NCBI RefSeq assembly: GCF_028657905.1
Contig: NZ_CP117782.1
Coordinates: 2,976,001-3,040,000, forward strand
Origin: Burkholderia sp. FERM BP-3421
GTDB taxonomy: Bacteria; Pseudomonadota; Gammaproteobacteria; Burkholderiales; Burkholderiaceae
Reading direction: 5' to 3'
DNA length: 64,000 bases
In this document: piece by piece, positions 43,198 through 52,443 of the stretch
Layout: the number at the start of each line of letters is the position of its first letter
Position numbering within the stretch: position 1 is the stretch's first letter
Program-made: the position numbers and the translations under genes
The notes under the pieces: generated by a model
Database searches by the model: none
What the model was told of the DNA's origin: nothing
What the model saw: the letters and a program-made list of their open reading frames with translations, nothing else

Positions 43198-45672
43198 ATG
43201 ACTGAACAGCACAATCAACAGCCCGACAACAGCGGCTACGGCGCCTCCTCCATCCAGATCCTCGAAGGTCTGGAAGCCGTGCGCAAGCGGCCCGGGATGT
43301 ACATCGGCGATACGTCGGACGGAACCGGTCTGCACCACCTCGTGTTCGAAGTGCTCGACAACGCGATCGACGAGGCGCTGGCCGGTTATTGCAACGACAT
43401 CCACGTGACGATTCACGCCGACAACTCGATTTCCGTGACCGACAACGGCCGCGGGATTCCGACCGACGTGAAGATGAACGACAAGCACGAGCCGAAGCGC
43501 AGCGCCGCCGAGATCGTGATGACCGAGCTGCACGCGGGCGGGAAGTTCGACCAGAACAGCTACAAGGTGTCGGGCGGGCTGCATGGCGTCGGCGTGTCGT
43601 GCGTGAACGCGCTGTCGAGCTGGTTGCGGCTGACCGTGCGGCGCAACGGCAAGAAACACTTCATGGAGTTTCATCGCGGCGTCGCGCAGAACCGCGTGCT
43701 CGAGATGCAGGACGGCGAGCAGGTGTCGCCGATGCAGCTCGTCGGGCCGACGGAGAATCGCGGGACTGAAGTGCATTTCATGGCCGATCAGACGATCTTC
43801 GGCACGGTCGAGTTTCACTACGACATTCTGGCGAAGCGGATTCGCGAGCTGTCGTTCTTGAATAACGGCGTGCGGATTCGGTTGACCGACCAGCGCTCGG
43901 GCAAGGAAGACGATTTCGCGTTCGCCGGCGGCGTGAAGGGTTTTGTCGAGTACATCAACAAGACCAAGCAGGTGCTGCACCCGACCATTTTCCACATCAT
44001 CGGCGAGAAGGAAGGCGTGGGCGTCGAGGTCGCGATGCAGTGGAACGACAGCTACAACGAGAATGTGCTGTGTTTCACCAACAACATTCCGCAGCGCGAC
44101 GGCGGGACGCACTTGACCGGGCTGCGCGCGGCGATGACGCGCGTGATCAACAAGTACATCGTCGACAATGAAATCGCCAAGAAGGCGAAGGTCGAGACGA
44201 GCGGCGACGACATGCGCGAAGGGCTGTCGTGCGTGCTGTCGGTGAAGGTGCCCGAGCCGAAGTTCAGCTCGCAGACCAAGGACAAGCTGGTGTCGTCGGA
44301 AGTGCGCGCGCCGGTCGAGGAAGTGGTTGCGAAGGCGCTCGAGGAATTCCTGCTGGAAACGCCGAACGACGCGAAGATCATTTGCGGGAAGATCGTTGAA
44401 GCGGCGAGGGCGCGGGATGCCGCGCGGAAGGCGCGCGAGATGACGCGGCGCAAGGGCGTGCTCGATGGGGTTGGGTTGCCCGGGAAGCTGGCGGATTGCC
44501 AGGAGAAGGATCCGGCGAAGTCGGAAATCTATATCGTCGAGGGCGACTCGGCAGGTGGGTCGGCCAAGCAAGGGCGTGATCGGAAGTTCCAGGCGATTCT
44601 GCCGCTGCGCGGGAAGGTGCTCAACGTCGAGAAGGCGCGGTATGACAAGCTGCTGTCGTCCGAGCAGATCGTCACGCTCGTGACCGCGCTCGGGTGCGGG
44701 ATCGGGAAGGATGATTACAACCTCGAGAAGCTCCGGTATCACCGCATCATCATCATGACCGACGCGGACGTCGACGGTGCGCATATCCGGACGCTGCTGC
44801 TCACGTTCTTCTATCGGCAGATGCCCGATATGATCGAGCGCGGGTATGTGTATATCGCGCAGCCGCCGCTTTATAAGGTTAAAGCGGGGAAGGACGAGCG
44901 GTATCTCAAGGATGAGTCGGAGTTGAATGCTCACGTGCTGCGGTTGGCGCTGCAAGGGTCGGAGCTGGTGCCCAGCGAGAACGCCACGGCGATTTCAGGG
45001 GATGCGCTTGGGGAGCTGGCTCGGTCGTATCTGCTCGCGCAGGGTGTGGTCAGCCGGTTGAGCCGCTTGTATGACCCGGCAGCGTTGGAAGCGATCATGG
45101 ATGGCGTGGCGATCGATCTTTCGGATGAGGCTTCGACGGAGGTGTCGGCGAAGGCGTTGTTCGGCGCACTGCATGATGAAGCGCTCAAGAATGAAGTGCG
45201 GGTCGTGCCGGCTTATGACACGGTGCGTGAGCAGCGGTCGCTGCACGTCGAGCGCGCGCATCACGGGAATGTGCGGGTTTCCGTCATCGATGAAGAGTTC
45301 CAGCATACCGCCGATTATCAGCAGCTCGTGAATACGGCGAATACGTTCAAGGGGCTGATTGGCGTTGGCGCGACGATCAAGCGCGGGGAGCGCAGCACGC
45401 CGGTGTCCGATTTCAAGAGCGCGATGAAGTGGCTGCTCGCCGATGCCGAGCGGAATCTGTCGAAGCAACGGTATAAGGGGCTGGGGGAGATGAACCCCTC
45501 CCAGCTGTGGGAAACGACGATGGATCCGGCCGTGCGGCGTTTGTTGCGCGTGCAGATCGAAGATGCGATTGCTGCGGATGGGATCTTCACCACCCTGATG
45601 GGGGATGAGGTCGAGCCGCGGAGAGCGTTTATCGAGAGCAATGCGCTGCGGGCGGGGAATATTGATGTTTGA
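43198..45672 (+). CDS. gyrB: DNA gyrase subunit B
   Basis: ATPase subunit of gyrase. 824 residues: the GHKL ATPase domain (RKRPGMYIGDTSDGTGLHHL and FEVLDNAIDEAL, GGLHGVGVSCVNAL), the Toprim domain with EGDSAGGSAKQGRDR and DADVDGAHIRTLLLTFFYRQ, and the C-terminal end with KGLGEMNPSQLWETTMDP. The ATG at 43198 is preferred because MTEQHNQQPDNSGYGASSIQ fits the family; the frame is open to 43048. A C-terminal insertion in the Toprim/tail part is common in beta-proteobacterial GyrB. Ends before a strong terminator. Confidence 0.98.
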   Translation: MTEQHNQQPDNSGYGASSIQILEGLEAVRKRPGMYIGDTSDGTGLHHLVFEVLDNAIDEALAGYCNDIHVTIHADNSISVTDNGRGIPTDVKMNDKHEPKRSAAEIVMTELHAGGKFDQNSYKVSGGLHGVGVSCVNALSSWLRLTVRRNGKKHFMEFHRGVAQNRVLEMQDGEQVSPMQLVGPTENRGTEVHFMADQTIFGTVEFHYDILAKRIRELSFLNNGVRIRLTDQRSGKEDDFAFAGGVKGFVEYINKTKQVLHPTIFHIIGEKEGVGVEVAMQWNDSYNENVLCFTNNIPQRDGGTHLTGLRAAMTRVINKYIVDNEIAKKAKVETSGDDMREGLSCVLSVKVPEPKFSSQTKDKLVSSEVRAPVEEVVAKALEEFLLETPNDAKIICGKIVEAARARDAARKAREMTRRKGVLDGVGLPGKLADCQEKDPAKSEIYIVEGDSAGGSAKQGRDRKFQAILPLRGKVLNVEKARYDKLLSSEQIVTLVTALGCGIGKDDYNLEKLRYHRIIIMTDADVDGAHIRTLLLTFFYRQMPDMIERGYVYIAQPPLYKVKAGKDERYLKDESELNAHVLRLALQGSELVPSENATAISGDALGELARSYLLAQGVVSRLSRLYDPAALEAIMDGVAIDLSDEASTEVSAKALFGALHDEALKNEVRVVPAYDTVREQRSLHVERAHHGNVRVSVIDEEFQHTADYQQLVNTANTFKGLIGVGATIKRGERSTPVSDFKSAMKWLLADAERNLSKQRYKGLGEMNPSQLWETTMDPAVRRLLRVQIEDAIAADGIFTTLMGDEVEPRRAFIESNALRAGNIDV

Positions 45673-45792
45673 GCGGTATGTAGCAGGACCCATAAGGTGG
45701 GATTTTGGGAAGCATCCACTGATACATGTATTACCGACTGCGTCCCGATAACTCGGACTTATGGCGCTTAGCCTGACGCCACTCTGCATATA

Positions 45793-45829
45793 ACGACGGC
45801 CACCTCATTGAGGTGGCCGTCGTTTTTTT
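45793..45829 (+). terminator. Rho-independent terminator of gyrB
   Basis: Perfect stem ACGACGGCCACCT/AGGTGGCCGTCGT around CATTG, followed by seven T. Confidence 0.92.
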
Positions 45830-46549
45830 CAGCCTAAGCAACATCACTGGTTGGGGTTTCAGCCGAATACGTGCGGTAACATTTAAGCTATTGGCAAAAA
45901 TCCGAACGAGCAGATGGAAAGCGAAAACGTAAAACCCGAGGTTGATGGTATCTGGGAGCCATTACAGTTGAAGCCATCATTGTTCGTTCGTTGGGGTTGT
46001 CATCGGCAACATCGTCCGTTAGGTGGTGCGATGCAGAGCGCTCTAACTAATCACGCCACAAGCAGGCCAAACCTGCCCGTCTGAAAGCCTATCGCGCTCT
46101 TTCATTGCCCGCGCTCGGCCATCCCTTCTCGTCAAAAAAGCGCGCACCCCGGCTTCATCCGTTTGAAATAAAAAATCCGAGAAATTTCATCCAACGATCT
46201 CGGATCCGCAACGCGCCGTGGGCCATTCATTACCAGTCTGCATGACACCGCGTTCCCTCGTTCATCCGAATTTTCTTCAATACCGTTACATACATCAAAA
46301 TCGCCCTTTTCCGGTGCATACCATATTATTATGGAAAGACCATCCAATTACCGCCTCACCAACGAAGCCCGCCAACTCCCAATCCACGCCCCCGCAATAA
46401 CCTACTTCTCTTCCACGCTGCGATCGCAGCCAGCCGCCGAAACGCCCGCCACGCATGTCTCTCGTGCTCATTTCAGCCAATCCGCCCCCACCTCCACCCC
46501 CTCCATATTTTTATTTCCCTAAACTGCCCCCTCCACTTACTCATATCCC
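45830..46549. other. Non-coding stretch after gyrB
   Basis: About 720 bases with no supported gene and visibly lower G+C in places. The part at about 46390-46545 is C-rich and nearly free of G on the plus strand. It may hold relics of a lost gene, but none could be identified. Confidence 0.4.
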
Positions 46550-46578
46550 TTGACAATCCTCTCAAAATCCAAGGTAAT
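46550..46578 (+). promoter_or_regulatory. Possible sigma-70-type promoter of the transport operon
   Basis: TTGACA at 46550-46555, a 17-base spacer, then GGTAAT at 46573-46578 (weak -10). It would leave a leader of about 275 bases before the permease gene. Confidence 0.35.
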
Positions 46579-46616
46579 GCCACGCGCGCACATTATTTCC
46601 GTGGTGAGGTTGATTC

Positions 46617-46862
46617 ATGTCTTCGCAAGCTGCGAATGGCCTGGCTGTCCATATCGGCCGGGCCAAGCCGTATAACGCGTCACCCATCCGGCCTGCCCGG
46701 ACTGCTTCGTTACGCGATAAAAATACGCAACACCCAATCCAATTATTAGAAAAAACCACTCAATCAAAATACCCAAAACACTCACCAAAACAATTCCAAA
46801 ACCCAAAACAATCTCCCCACCCCCACCCGCCAACGAATCGCGATAGCGGAGCGACGCCATGA
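46617..46862 (+). CDS. Possible leader ORF coupled to the permease gene
   Basis: 81 residues from an ATG with GAGG 7 nt upstream. The stop overlaps the permease start as ATGA, the arrangement of translational coupling. The second half is low in complexity and basic (KTTQSKYPKHSPKQFQNPKQ), because it reads the G-free tract, so it is not a normal globular protein. It could be a regulatory leader peptide or chance. Confidence 0.25.
   Translation: MSSQAANGLAVHIGRAKPYNASPIRPARTASLRDKNTQHPIQLLEKTTQSKYPKHSPKQFQNPKQSPHPHPPTNRDSGATP
46750..46828 (+). promoter_or_regulatory. 79-base G-free, C/A-rich tract before the permease gene
   Basis: No G occurs on the plus strand from 46750 to 46828, in a genome that is otherwise very G+C-rich. 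C-rich, G-poor unstructured RNA is typical of Rho-loading (rut) sites, so it may be a Rho-dependent attenuator or an unstructured leader. Confidence 0.35.
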
Positions 46863-48808
46863 CCGCCACCAGCCTGGTGCTGCAACTGATCAACGGACTG
46901 GCAGACGCGTCCACGCTCTTCCTGATGGCCGTCGGCCTCTCGCTCGTATTCGGCGTGAGCCGCATCGTAAACTTCGCGCACGGCTCGTTCTACATGCTCG
47001 GCATCTACGTCGCGTACACGCTCGTCAGCCGCATCGGCGCGACCCCGCTCGGCTTCTGGGCCGCCGTCCTGCTCGCCGGCCTCGCCACCGCCCTGCTCGC
47101 CGCGCTGTTCGAGATCAGCATCCTGCGCCGCATCTACCGCTCCCCCGAGCTGTTCCAGTTCCTCGCCACCTTCGCGCTCGTGCTGATCGTCAAGGACGCC
47201 GCGCTCTACATCTGGGGCGCGGAAGACCTGTTCGGCCCGCGCGCGCCCGGCCTCGCCGGCTCGTTCCCGCTGCTCGGCGGCCGCGTCCCGCAATACGACG
47301 TCGTGCTGATCCTGATCGCCCCCGTGCTGCTCGCCGCGCTCTGGTGGTGGCTCAACCGCACCCGCGCCGGCGTGCTGGTGCGCGCCGCCACCGAAGACCG
47401 CGAGATGGCCGGCGCGCTCGGCATCAACCAGGCCTGGCTGTTCACCGGCATCTTCGCGTTCGGCTGCTTCCTCGCGGGCCTCGCCGGCGCGCTGCAGGCC
47501 CCGCGCGCGCCCGCCACGCTCGGCCTCGATCTCGAAACCATCGGCGACGCCTTCGTGGTGGTCGTGATGGGTGGCATCGGCTCGGTCGCCGGCACCTATC
47601 TCGCCGCGCTCGTGATCGCGATCCTCAAGGTCCTCTGCATCGGCATCGGCACGATCTCCGTCTTCGGCTTCGACATCCCGCTCGCGAAGCTCACGCTCGT
47701 GATCGAATTCACACTGATGACGGCGATCCTGATCGCGCGCCCCACCGGCATGCTCGGCAAGCGCCGCGTGCCCGACCAGCGCGTCGCCGTCTCGGCGGTG
47801 CCGCTGCGCCCGTGGCGCGGCCCCGCACGCTTGGCGGCCGCGCTCCTGCTCGCGGCCCTCGCCGCCGCGCCGCTGCTCGCGCACGCGTACCCCTACCTGT
47901 CGATCCTGCTCGTCGACATCGCCATCGCCGCGCTGTTCGCCGCGAGCCTGCATTTCATCCTCGGCCCCGGCAACATCCAGTCGTTCGGCCATGCCGCCTA
48001 TTTCGGCATCGGCGGCTACGCCGCCGCGCTGCTCATGACCCGGCTGCAACTGCCGATGGAAGCCGCGTTCGTCGCCGCACCGCTCGTCGCCGGCCTCGCC
48101 GCGCTGCTGCTCGGCTACTTCGTGGTGCGCCTGTCGGGCGCGTATCTCGCGATGCTCACGCTCGCGCTCGCGCAGCTCGTCTGGGCCATCGCCTCGCAGT
48201 GGGACGCCTTCGGCGGCAGCAACGGCCTGATCGGCGTATGGCCCGCGGCCTGGCTCGCCTCGCCGACGGCCTACTACTATCTCGCGCTCGCGGTCGCCGC
48301 GCTCGGCATCCTCGCCCTGCGCCGCATCCTGTTCTCGCCGTTCGGCCTCGCCCTGCGCGCCACCCGCGATTCCGCGCTGCGCGCCGACGCGATCGGCATC
48401 GACGTGCTGCGCGTGCGCTGGCTCGCGTTCGCGATCGCCGGCGCGTGCTGCGGCGCGGCCGGCACGCTGTTCGTGTTCTCGAAAGGCGGCATCTCGCCGG
48501 AGGCGATCGGGGTCGGCAAGTCGATCGATGCGCTCGCCATGGTCCTGCTCGGCGGCCTGCAGACGCTGATCGGTCCGCTCGCCGGCGCAGCCTCGTTCAC
48601 CTGGCTGTACGACACGGTCGCGCGCGAAGGCGACTACTGGCACGCGGTGCTCGGCGCGATCATCCTGCTGCTCGTGGTCGCCTTCCCCGACGGCATCGTC
48701 GGCACCCTCACCCAGCGCGTCGGCCGCCGCACCCCGGCCCGCGCGAGCGCGGGCGCAAACGCGGGCGCGCTCGACCTCGCCGCGCCGGCCAAGGAGACGC
48801 CGCAATGA
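46859..48808 (+). CDS. Fused LivH-LivM-type ABC permease
   Basis: 649 residues carrying both permease subunits of a branched-chain-amino-acid-type (HAAT) ABC importer. The LivH part is about 1-300 (LINGLADASTLFLMAVGLSL, GVSRIVNFAHGSFYMLGIYV) and the LivM part is about 325-640 (HFILGPGNIQSFGHAAYFGI, GGSNGLIGVWPAAW). The fusion makes a one-chain membrane core. The substrate is not given by the sequence; the neighbours (nicotinamidase-like enzyme, MFS transporter) point away from amino acids. The start overlaps a possible leader ORF; the end overlaps the next gene as ATGA. No substrate-binding-protein gene is present nearby. Confidence 0.93.
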   Translation: MTATSLVLQLINGLADASTLFLMAVGLSLVFGVSRIVNFAHGSFYMLGIYVAYTLVSRIGATPLGFWAAVLLAGLATALLAALFEISILRRIYRSPELFQFLATFALVLIVKDAALYIWGAEDLFGPRAPGLAGSFPLLGGRVPQYDVVLILIAPVLLAALWWWLNRTRAGVLVRAATEDREMAGALGINQAWLFTGIFAFGCFLAGLAGALQAPRAPATLGLDLETIGDAFVVVVMGGIGSVAGTYLAALVIAILKVLCIGIGTISVFGFDIPLAKLTLVIEFTLMTAILIARPTGMLGKRRVPDQRVAVSAVPLRPWRGPARLAAALLLAALAAAPLLAHAYPYLSILLVDIAIAALFAASLHFILGPGNIQSFGHAAYFGIGGYAAALLMTRLQLPMEAAFVAAPLVAGLAALLLGYFVVRLSGAYLAMLTLALAQLVWAIASQWDAFGGSNGLIGVWPAAWLASPTAYYYLALAVAALGILALRRILFSPFGLALRATRDSALRADAIGIDVLRVRWLAFAIAGACCGAAGTLFVFSKGGISPEAIGVGKSIDALAMVLLGGLQTLIGPLAGAASFTWLYDTVAREGDYWHAVLGAIILLLVVAFPDGIVGTLTQRVGRRTPARASAGANAGALDLAAPAKETPQ

Positions 48809-49560
48809 GCCTGCTGTCCGTCACCCATCTGTCGCTCGCGTTCGGCGGCGTCGCGGCCGTCGACGATGTGTCGTTCGAACTGCCGCCCGGCCAGCTGCTC
48901 GCGCTGCTCGGCCCCAACGGCGCGGGCAAGACCACCTGCTTCAATCTCATCAACGGCCAGCTCCGTCCCGATCGCGGTTCGATCCGCTTCGACGGCCGCG
49001 AGACGGTCGGCATGCGCCCGCGCGACATCTGGCGGCTCGGCGTGGGCCGCACGTTCCAGGTCTCGGCCACCTTCGGCTCGATGACCGTGCTCGAAAACGT
49101 GCAGCTCGCGCTGCTGTCGTTCAATCGCCGGCTGTTCCGCTTCTGGTCGCCGGCGGGCGACGCCTACCGCACCGAGGCGCTCGCGCTGCTCGATCGGGTC
49201 GGGATGGCCGCTCACGCGAGCCGCGTGTGCGGCGTGCTCTCGTACGGCGACGTCAAGCGCGTGGAGCTCGCGATGGCGCTCGCGAATCGCCCGAAGCTGC
49301 TGCTGATGGACGAGCCCACGGCCGGCATGGCCCCCGCCGAGCGTCACGCGCTGATGGCGATGACCAAGCGGCTCGTCGTGGAAGACCATCTGTCGGTCCT
49401 CTTCACGGAACACAGCATGGACGTGGTGTTCGAGTTCGCCGACCGGATGATCGTGCTCGCGCGCGGCCGCCTGATCGCGCAGGGCGACGGCGAGACGATC
49501 CGCGGCGACGCGGCGGTCCGCGAAGCCTATTTCGGCAACCTCGAAGCGGAGGACGCATGA
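48805..49560 (+). CDS. ABC transporter ATPase, LivG type
   Basis: 251 residues: Walker A GPNGAGKTT, signature LSYGD (in place of LSGGQ), Walker B LLLMDEP and the H-loop in FTEHSMDVVF. Length and the insertion after Walker A are those of LivG. Energises the fused permease. Start overlaps the permease stop by four bases; stop overlaps the next start. Confidence 0.95.
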   Translation: MSLLSVTHLSLAFGGVAAVDDVSFELPPGQLLALLGPNGAGKTTCFNLINGQLRPDRGSIRFDGRETVGMRPRDIWRLGVGRTFQVSATFGSMTVLENVQLALLSFNRRLFRFWSPAGDAYRTEALALLDRVGMAAHASRVCGVLSYGDVKRVELAMALANRPKLLLMDEPTAGMAPAERHALMAMTKRLVVEDHLSVLFTEHSMDVVFEFADRMIVLARGRLIAQGDGETIRGDAAVREAYFGNLEAEDA

Positions 49561-50270
49561 GCGACGTATTGCTGGAAGTGGCGGGCCTCGACGCGTTCTA
49601 CGGCCGCGCCCACATCCTGTTCGACCTGCACCTCGCGGTCGCGCGCGGCGAGGTGGTCGCGCTGATGGGCCGCAACGGTGTCGGCAAGTCGACGACCATG
49701 AAGGCGCTGATGGGCCTCATCGATCGCGCGAGCGCGCAGCTGCGTTTTCTCGGCCGCGACATCCGCCGCGTGGAGCCGTACCGCATCGCGCGGCTCGGCA
49801 TGGGTTTCGTGCCCGAGGACCGGCGCATCTTCACCGGGCTGACCGTGCTCGAAAACCTGGAAGCGGGCCGGCGGCCTGCGCGCGACGGCCTGCGCGCCTG
49901 GACCCCCGAGCGTCTCTTCGAGTTGTTCCCGAATCTCGGCCGGATGCGCACGCGGCGCGGCGGCGAGATGAGCGGCGGCGAGCAGCAGATGCTCACGATC
50001 GCGCGCACGCTGATGGGCAATCCGTATCTCGTGCTGCTCGACGAGCCGTCCGAGGGGGTCGCGCCGGTGATCGTCGAGCAGGTCGCGAACACGATCGTCG
50101 AACTCAAGCGCGAGGGGCTCGCGATCCTGCTGTCCGAACAGAATCTTCCGTTTGCCCGCCGCGTGGCCGATCGCGCCTACGTGCTCGACGGCGGCCGGAT
50201 CCGTCACGAATCGACGATGGCCGAGCTGGCGGCCGACCGCCGTACCCAGCAGGCGTATCTGTCGATGTAA
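49557..50270 (+). CDS. ABC transporter ATPase, LivF type
   Basis: 237 residues with Walker A GRNGVGKST, signature MSGGEQQ, Walker B VLLDEPSEG and switch His replaced by Gln in LLSEQNLPF, which is normal for LivF. The hallmark GFVPEDRRIFTGLTV is present. Forms the ATPase pair with the LivG-type protein. ATGA overlap upstream. Confidence 0.95.
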   Translation: MSDVLLEVAGLDAFYGRAHILFDLHLAVARGEVVALMGRNGVGKSTTMKALMGLIDRASAQLRFLGRDIRRVEPYRIARLGMGFVPEDRRIFTGLTVLENLEAGRRPARDGLRAWTPERLFELFPNLGRMRTRRGGEMSGGEQQMLTIARTLMGNPYLVLLDEPSEGVAPVIVEQVANTIVELKREGLAILLSEQNLPFARRVADRAYVLDGGRIRHESTMAELAADRRTQQAYLSM

Positions 50271-50332
50271 GCGCATCAAGCTGAAAACGCATCACTTTCC
50301 CGCATCAAGAACAATCAACATAAGGAGCGAAT

Positions 50333-51067
50333 GTGAATCGGCGATTTTTCCTGAGGGCGCTCGGCGCCAGCGGCGTGGCCGCACTCGGCGCATCGATGGG
50401 CGCGGCCCGCGCGAGCACCCGCGCGGCGGCGATCCGTCCCGGCGGCGACAGCGTGCTGATCGTGGTGGACACCCAGAACTGCTTCACGGCGGGCGGCACG
50501 CTCGCGATCAAGGACGGCGATCAGGTCGTGCCGGTGATCAACCGGCTCGGCAAGGCCTTCGAGAACGTGGTGATGACGCAGGACTGGCATCCGCGCGGCC
50601 ACATCTCGTTCGCGTCGTCCCACCCGGGCAAGAAGCCGTACGACACGGTGCGCGTACCCTACGGCGAGCAGGTGCTGTGGCCCGACCACTGCGTGCAGGG
50701 CACCGAGGACGCAGACCTGCGCAAGGACCTCGACGTGCCGCAGGCGCAGCTCATCATCCGCAAGGGCTATCACAAGGAAATCGACAGCTATTCGGCGTTC
50801 ATGGAAGCCGACCGGCGCACGGCGACGGGGCTCGCGCCCTACCTGCACGCGCACCACATCCGCAAGGTGTTCGTGGTCGGGCTCGCGACCGACTTCTGCG
50901 TCGCGAGCACGGCGATCGACGCGCGCGCGGCCGGCTTCGACGTCTATGTGATCGAGGACGCGACCCGCGCGGTCGATCTGAACGGCTCGCTCGCGCAGGC
51001 GTGGGCGGACATGGAGCATGCGGGCGTCAAGCGGATCCGCTCCGACGACATCGTGGTGCCCGCGTGA
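50333..51067 (+). CDS. Tat-exported nicotinamidase/isochorismatase-family amidase
   Basis: 244 residues. The start NRRFFLRALGASGVAALGAS is a twin-arginine signal with cleavage near ARAS, so the enzyme probably works in the periplasm. The mature domain has the nicotinamidase triad Asp46, Lys144 and Cys189 (VVDTQNCF, RKGYHKEIDS, ATDFCVAST) and the metal ligands Asp84, His86 and His90 (DWHPRGH). All are present, so it should convert nicotinamide to nicotinate, or a related amide. The GTG at 50333 has AAGGAG upstream. It follows the ABC ATPases and overlaps the MFS gene (GTGA), so product uptake by that transporter is plausible. Confidence 0.88.
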   Translation: MNRRFFLRALGASGVAALGASMGAARASTRAAAIRPGGDSVLIVVDTQNCFTAGGTLAIKDGDQVVPVINRLGKAFENVVMTQDWHPRGHISFASSHPGKKPYDTVRVPYGEQVLWPDHCVQGTEDADLRKDLDVPQAQLIIRKGYHKEIDSYSAFMEADRRTATGLAPYLHAHHIRKVFVVGLATDFCVASTAIDARAAGFDVYVIEDATRAVDLNGSLAQAWADMEHAGVKRIRSDDIVVPA

Positions 51068-52443
51068 GCGCGCCCGGAGGCGTGGCCGCCTCCGGCGACG
51101 CGGCGCCCGCGCCGGGCCGCGCCGGCCTGCTGCGCTGGCGCATCGCCGCGCTGCTGCTCGCGCCGATGACGGCCGTGATGACGCTCGATCGCGCGGCGAT
51201 GAGCATCGCCGCGCCGGTGGTCCAGAAGGAGCTTGGCCTGTCGCTCGTCGACATGTCGATCATCCTCACCGCCTACTTCTGGACCTACGCGCTCGGCCAG
51301 TTGCCGGCCGGGCGGCTCGCGGAGCTGTTCGGGCCGCGGCGGGTGCTGTTCAGCACCGGCATCGCCTGGTCGCTCGTGATGGTCGCGACGCCGCTGCGCG
51401 CGACCTGGGGCTGGCTGCTCGGCTGCCGGGCGCTGCTCGGCGCCGCGCAGTCGGCCGACTGGTCGAGCGGCATCGTCGCGCTGCGGCGCTGGTTCCCGCG
51501 CGGCGAGCGCGCGACCGGCAACAGCATCCTGCTCGCGGGCCTGTATCTCGGGCCGATCGTGTCGGCGCCGCTGACGACCTGGGTGATCGGCCGCTTCGGC
51601 TGGCACGCGATGTTCCAGGCCTACGGCGTGTTCGGCGTGCTGCTCGCGCTCGCGTGGTGGTGGGGCTTTCGCGACGATCCCGCCACGCATCCGCGCATCA
51701 CCACCGCCGAGGCGGCCTACATCGCGGCCGGTCGCGCGGCGCCCCACCCGGAGCCGGCGAAACGCGGGCTGTGGCTCGCCGGGTTCCGGATGCCGCGCTT
51801 CTGGCTGTTCGGGCTGCAGTACTTCCTGCTGGTGCTGATCCAGAGCTTCTACTCGACCTGGCTGCCGACCTACCTGATGAAGGCGCGCGGGCTGTCCTTG
51901 CAGGCGATGGGCTTCTACGCGTCGCTGCCGTGGATCGCCGTGATCGTCGCGGTGTATGTCGCGGGAAGCCTCTGCGACCGCATCCAGCGCCGCACGGGTT
52001 CGATCTGGTTCGCGCGCGTGCCGGTCGCGATCGTCGGTTTCCTCGCCGGCGCCGGCAGCACGTTCGCGGCCGCGCACGCGGTGTCGATCGCGAGCGCGAT
52101 CGCGTGGCTGTGCGCGGCGTTCGCCGCGGTCGGCTTCGTGCAGGTGGTGGTCTGGTCGGTCACGCAGGATCTCGGCGGCGAATTCACGGGCGTGATGTCC
52201 GGCTGGACCAATCTGTGGGGCGCGGCCGCGAATGTCGCCGGGCCGGTCGGGGTGGCGGCGATCGTGCGCGTGACGGGCGACTGGTCCGCCGCGCTGGTCG
52301 CGACCGCGATCGCCGCGGCGTGCGGCTCGGTGCTGTGGCTGTTTCTGCAGCCGCAGCGCCCGTTGCCGTGGCGCGCGTCGCTCGCGGGCGACGCAACACT
52401 GTCCCCCGCGGTCGCCGTGCGTTCGGGGGAAGCGCAGCCCTGA
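51064..52443 (+). CDS. MFS transporter, anion:cation symporter type
   Basis: 459 residues, twelve membrane segments; signatures of the ACS branch are LDRAAMSIAAPVVQKELGLS, then QLPAGRLAELFGPRRVL and WFPRGERATGNSILLAGLYL. ACS members carry organic anions such as tartrate, phthalate and nicotinate. Coupled to the nicotinamidase-like gene by GTGA overlap, so nicotinate is a reasonable substrate guess. The start is the GTG at 51064; the long frame upstream belongs to a different gene. Confidence 0.87.
   Translation: MSAPGGVAASGDAAPAPGRAGLLRWRIAALLLAPMTAVMTLDRAAMSIAAPVVQKELGLSLVDMSIILTAYFWTYALGQLPAGRLAELFGPRRVLFSTGIAWSLVMVATPLRATWGWLLGCRALLGAAQSADWSSGIVALRRWFPRGERATGNSILLAGLYLGPIVSAPLTTWVIGRFGWHAMFQAYGVFGVLLALAWWWGFRDDPATHPRITTAEAAYIAAGRAAPHPEPAKRGLWLAGFRMPRFWLFGLQYFLLVLIQSFYSTWLPTYLMKARGLSLQAMGFYASLPWIAVIVAVYVAGSLCDRIQRRTGSIWFARVPVAIVGFLAGAGSTFAAAHAVSIASAIAWLCAAFAAVGFVQVVVWSVTQDLGGEFTGVMSGWTNLWGAAANVAGPVGVAAIVRVTGDWSAALVATAIAAACGSVLWLFLQPQRPLPWRASLAGDATLSPAVAVRSGEAQP

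Noticed and set aside
46760..48805. A 681-codon minus-strand frame opposite the permease gene
   Set aside because: Low-complexity Glu/Arg/Ala-rich translation without domains; shadow of the LivH-LivM fusion.
50152..51063. A long N-terminal extension of the MFS transporter
   Set aside because: The region encodes the LivF end and the nicotinamidase in other frames; the GTG at 51064 gives a normal MFS length.
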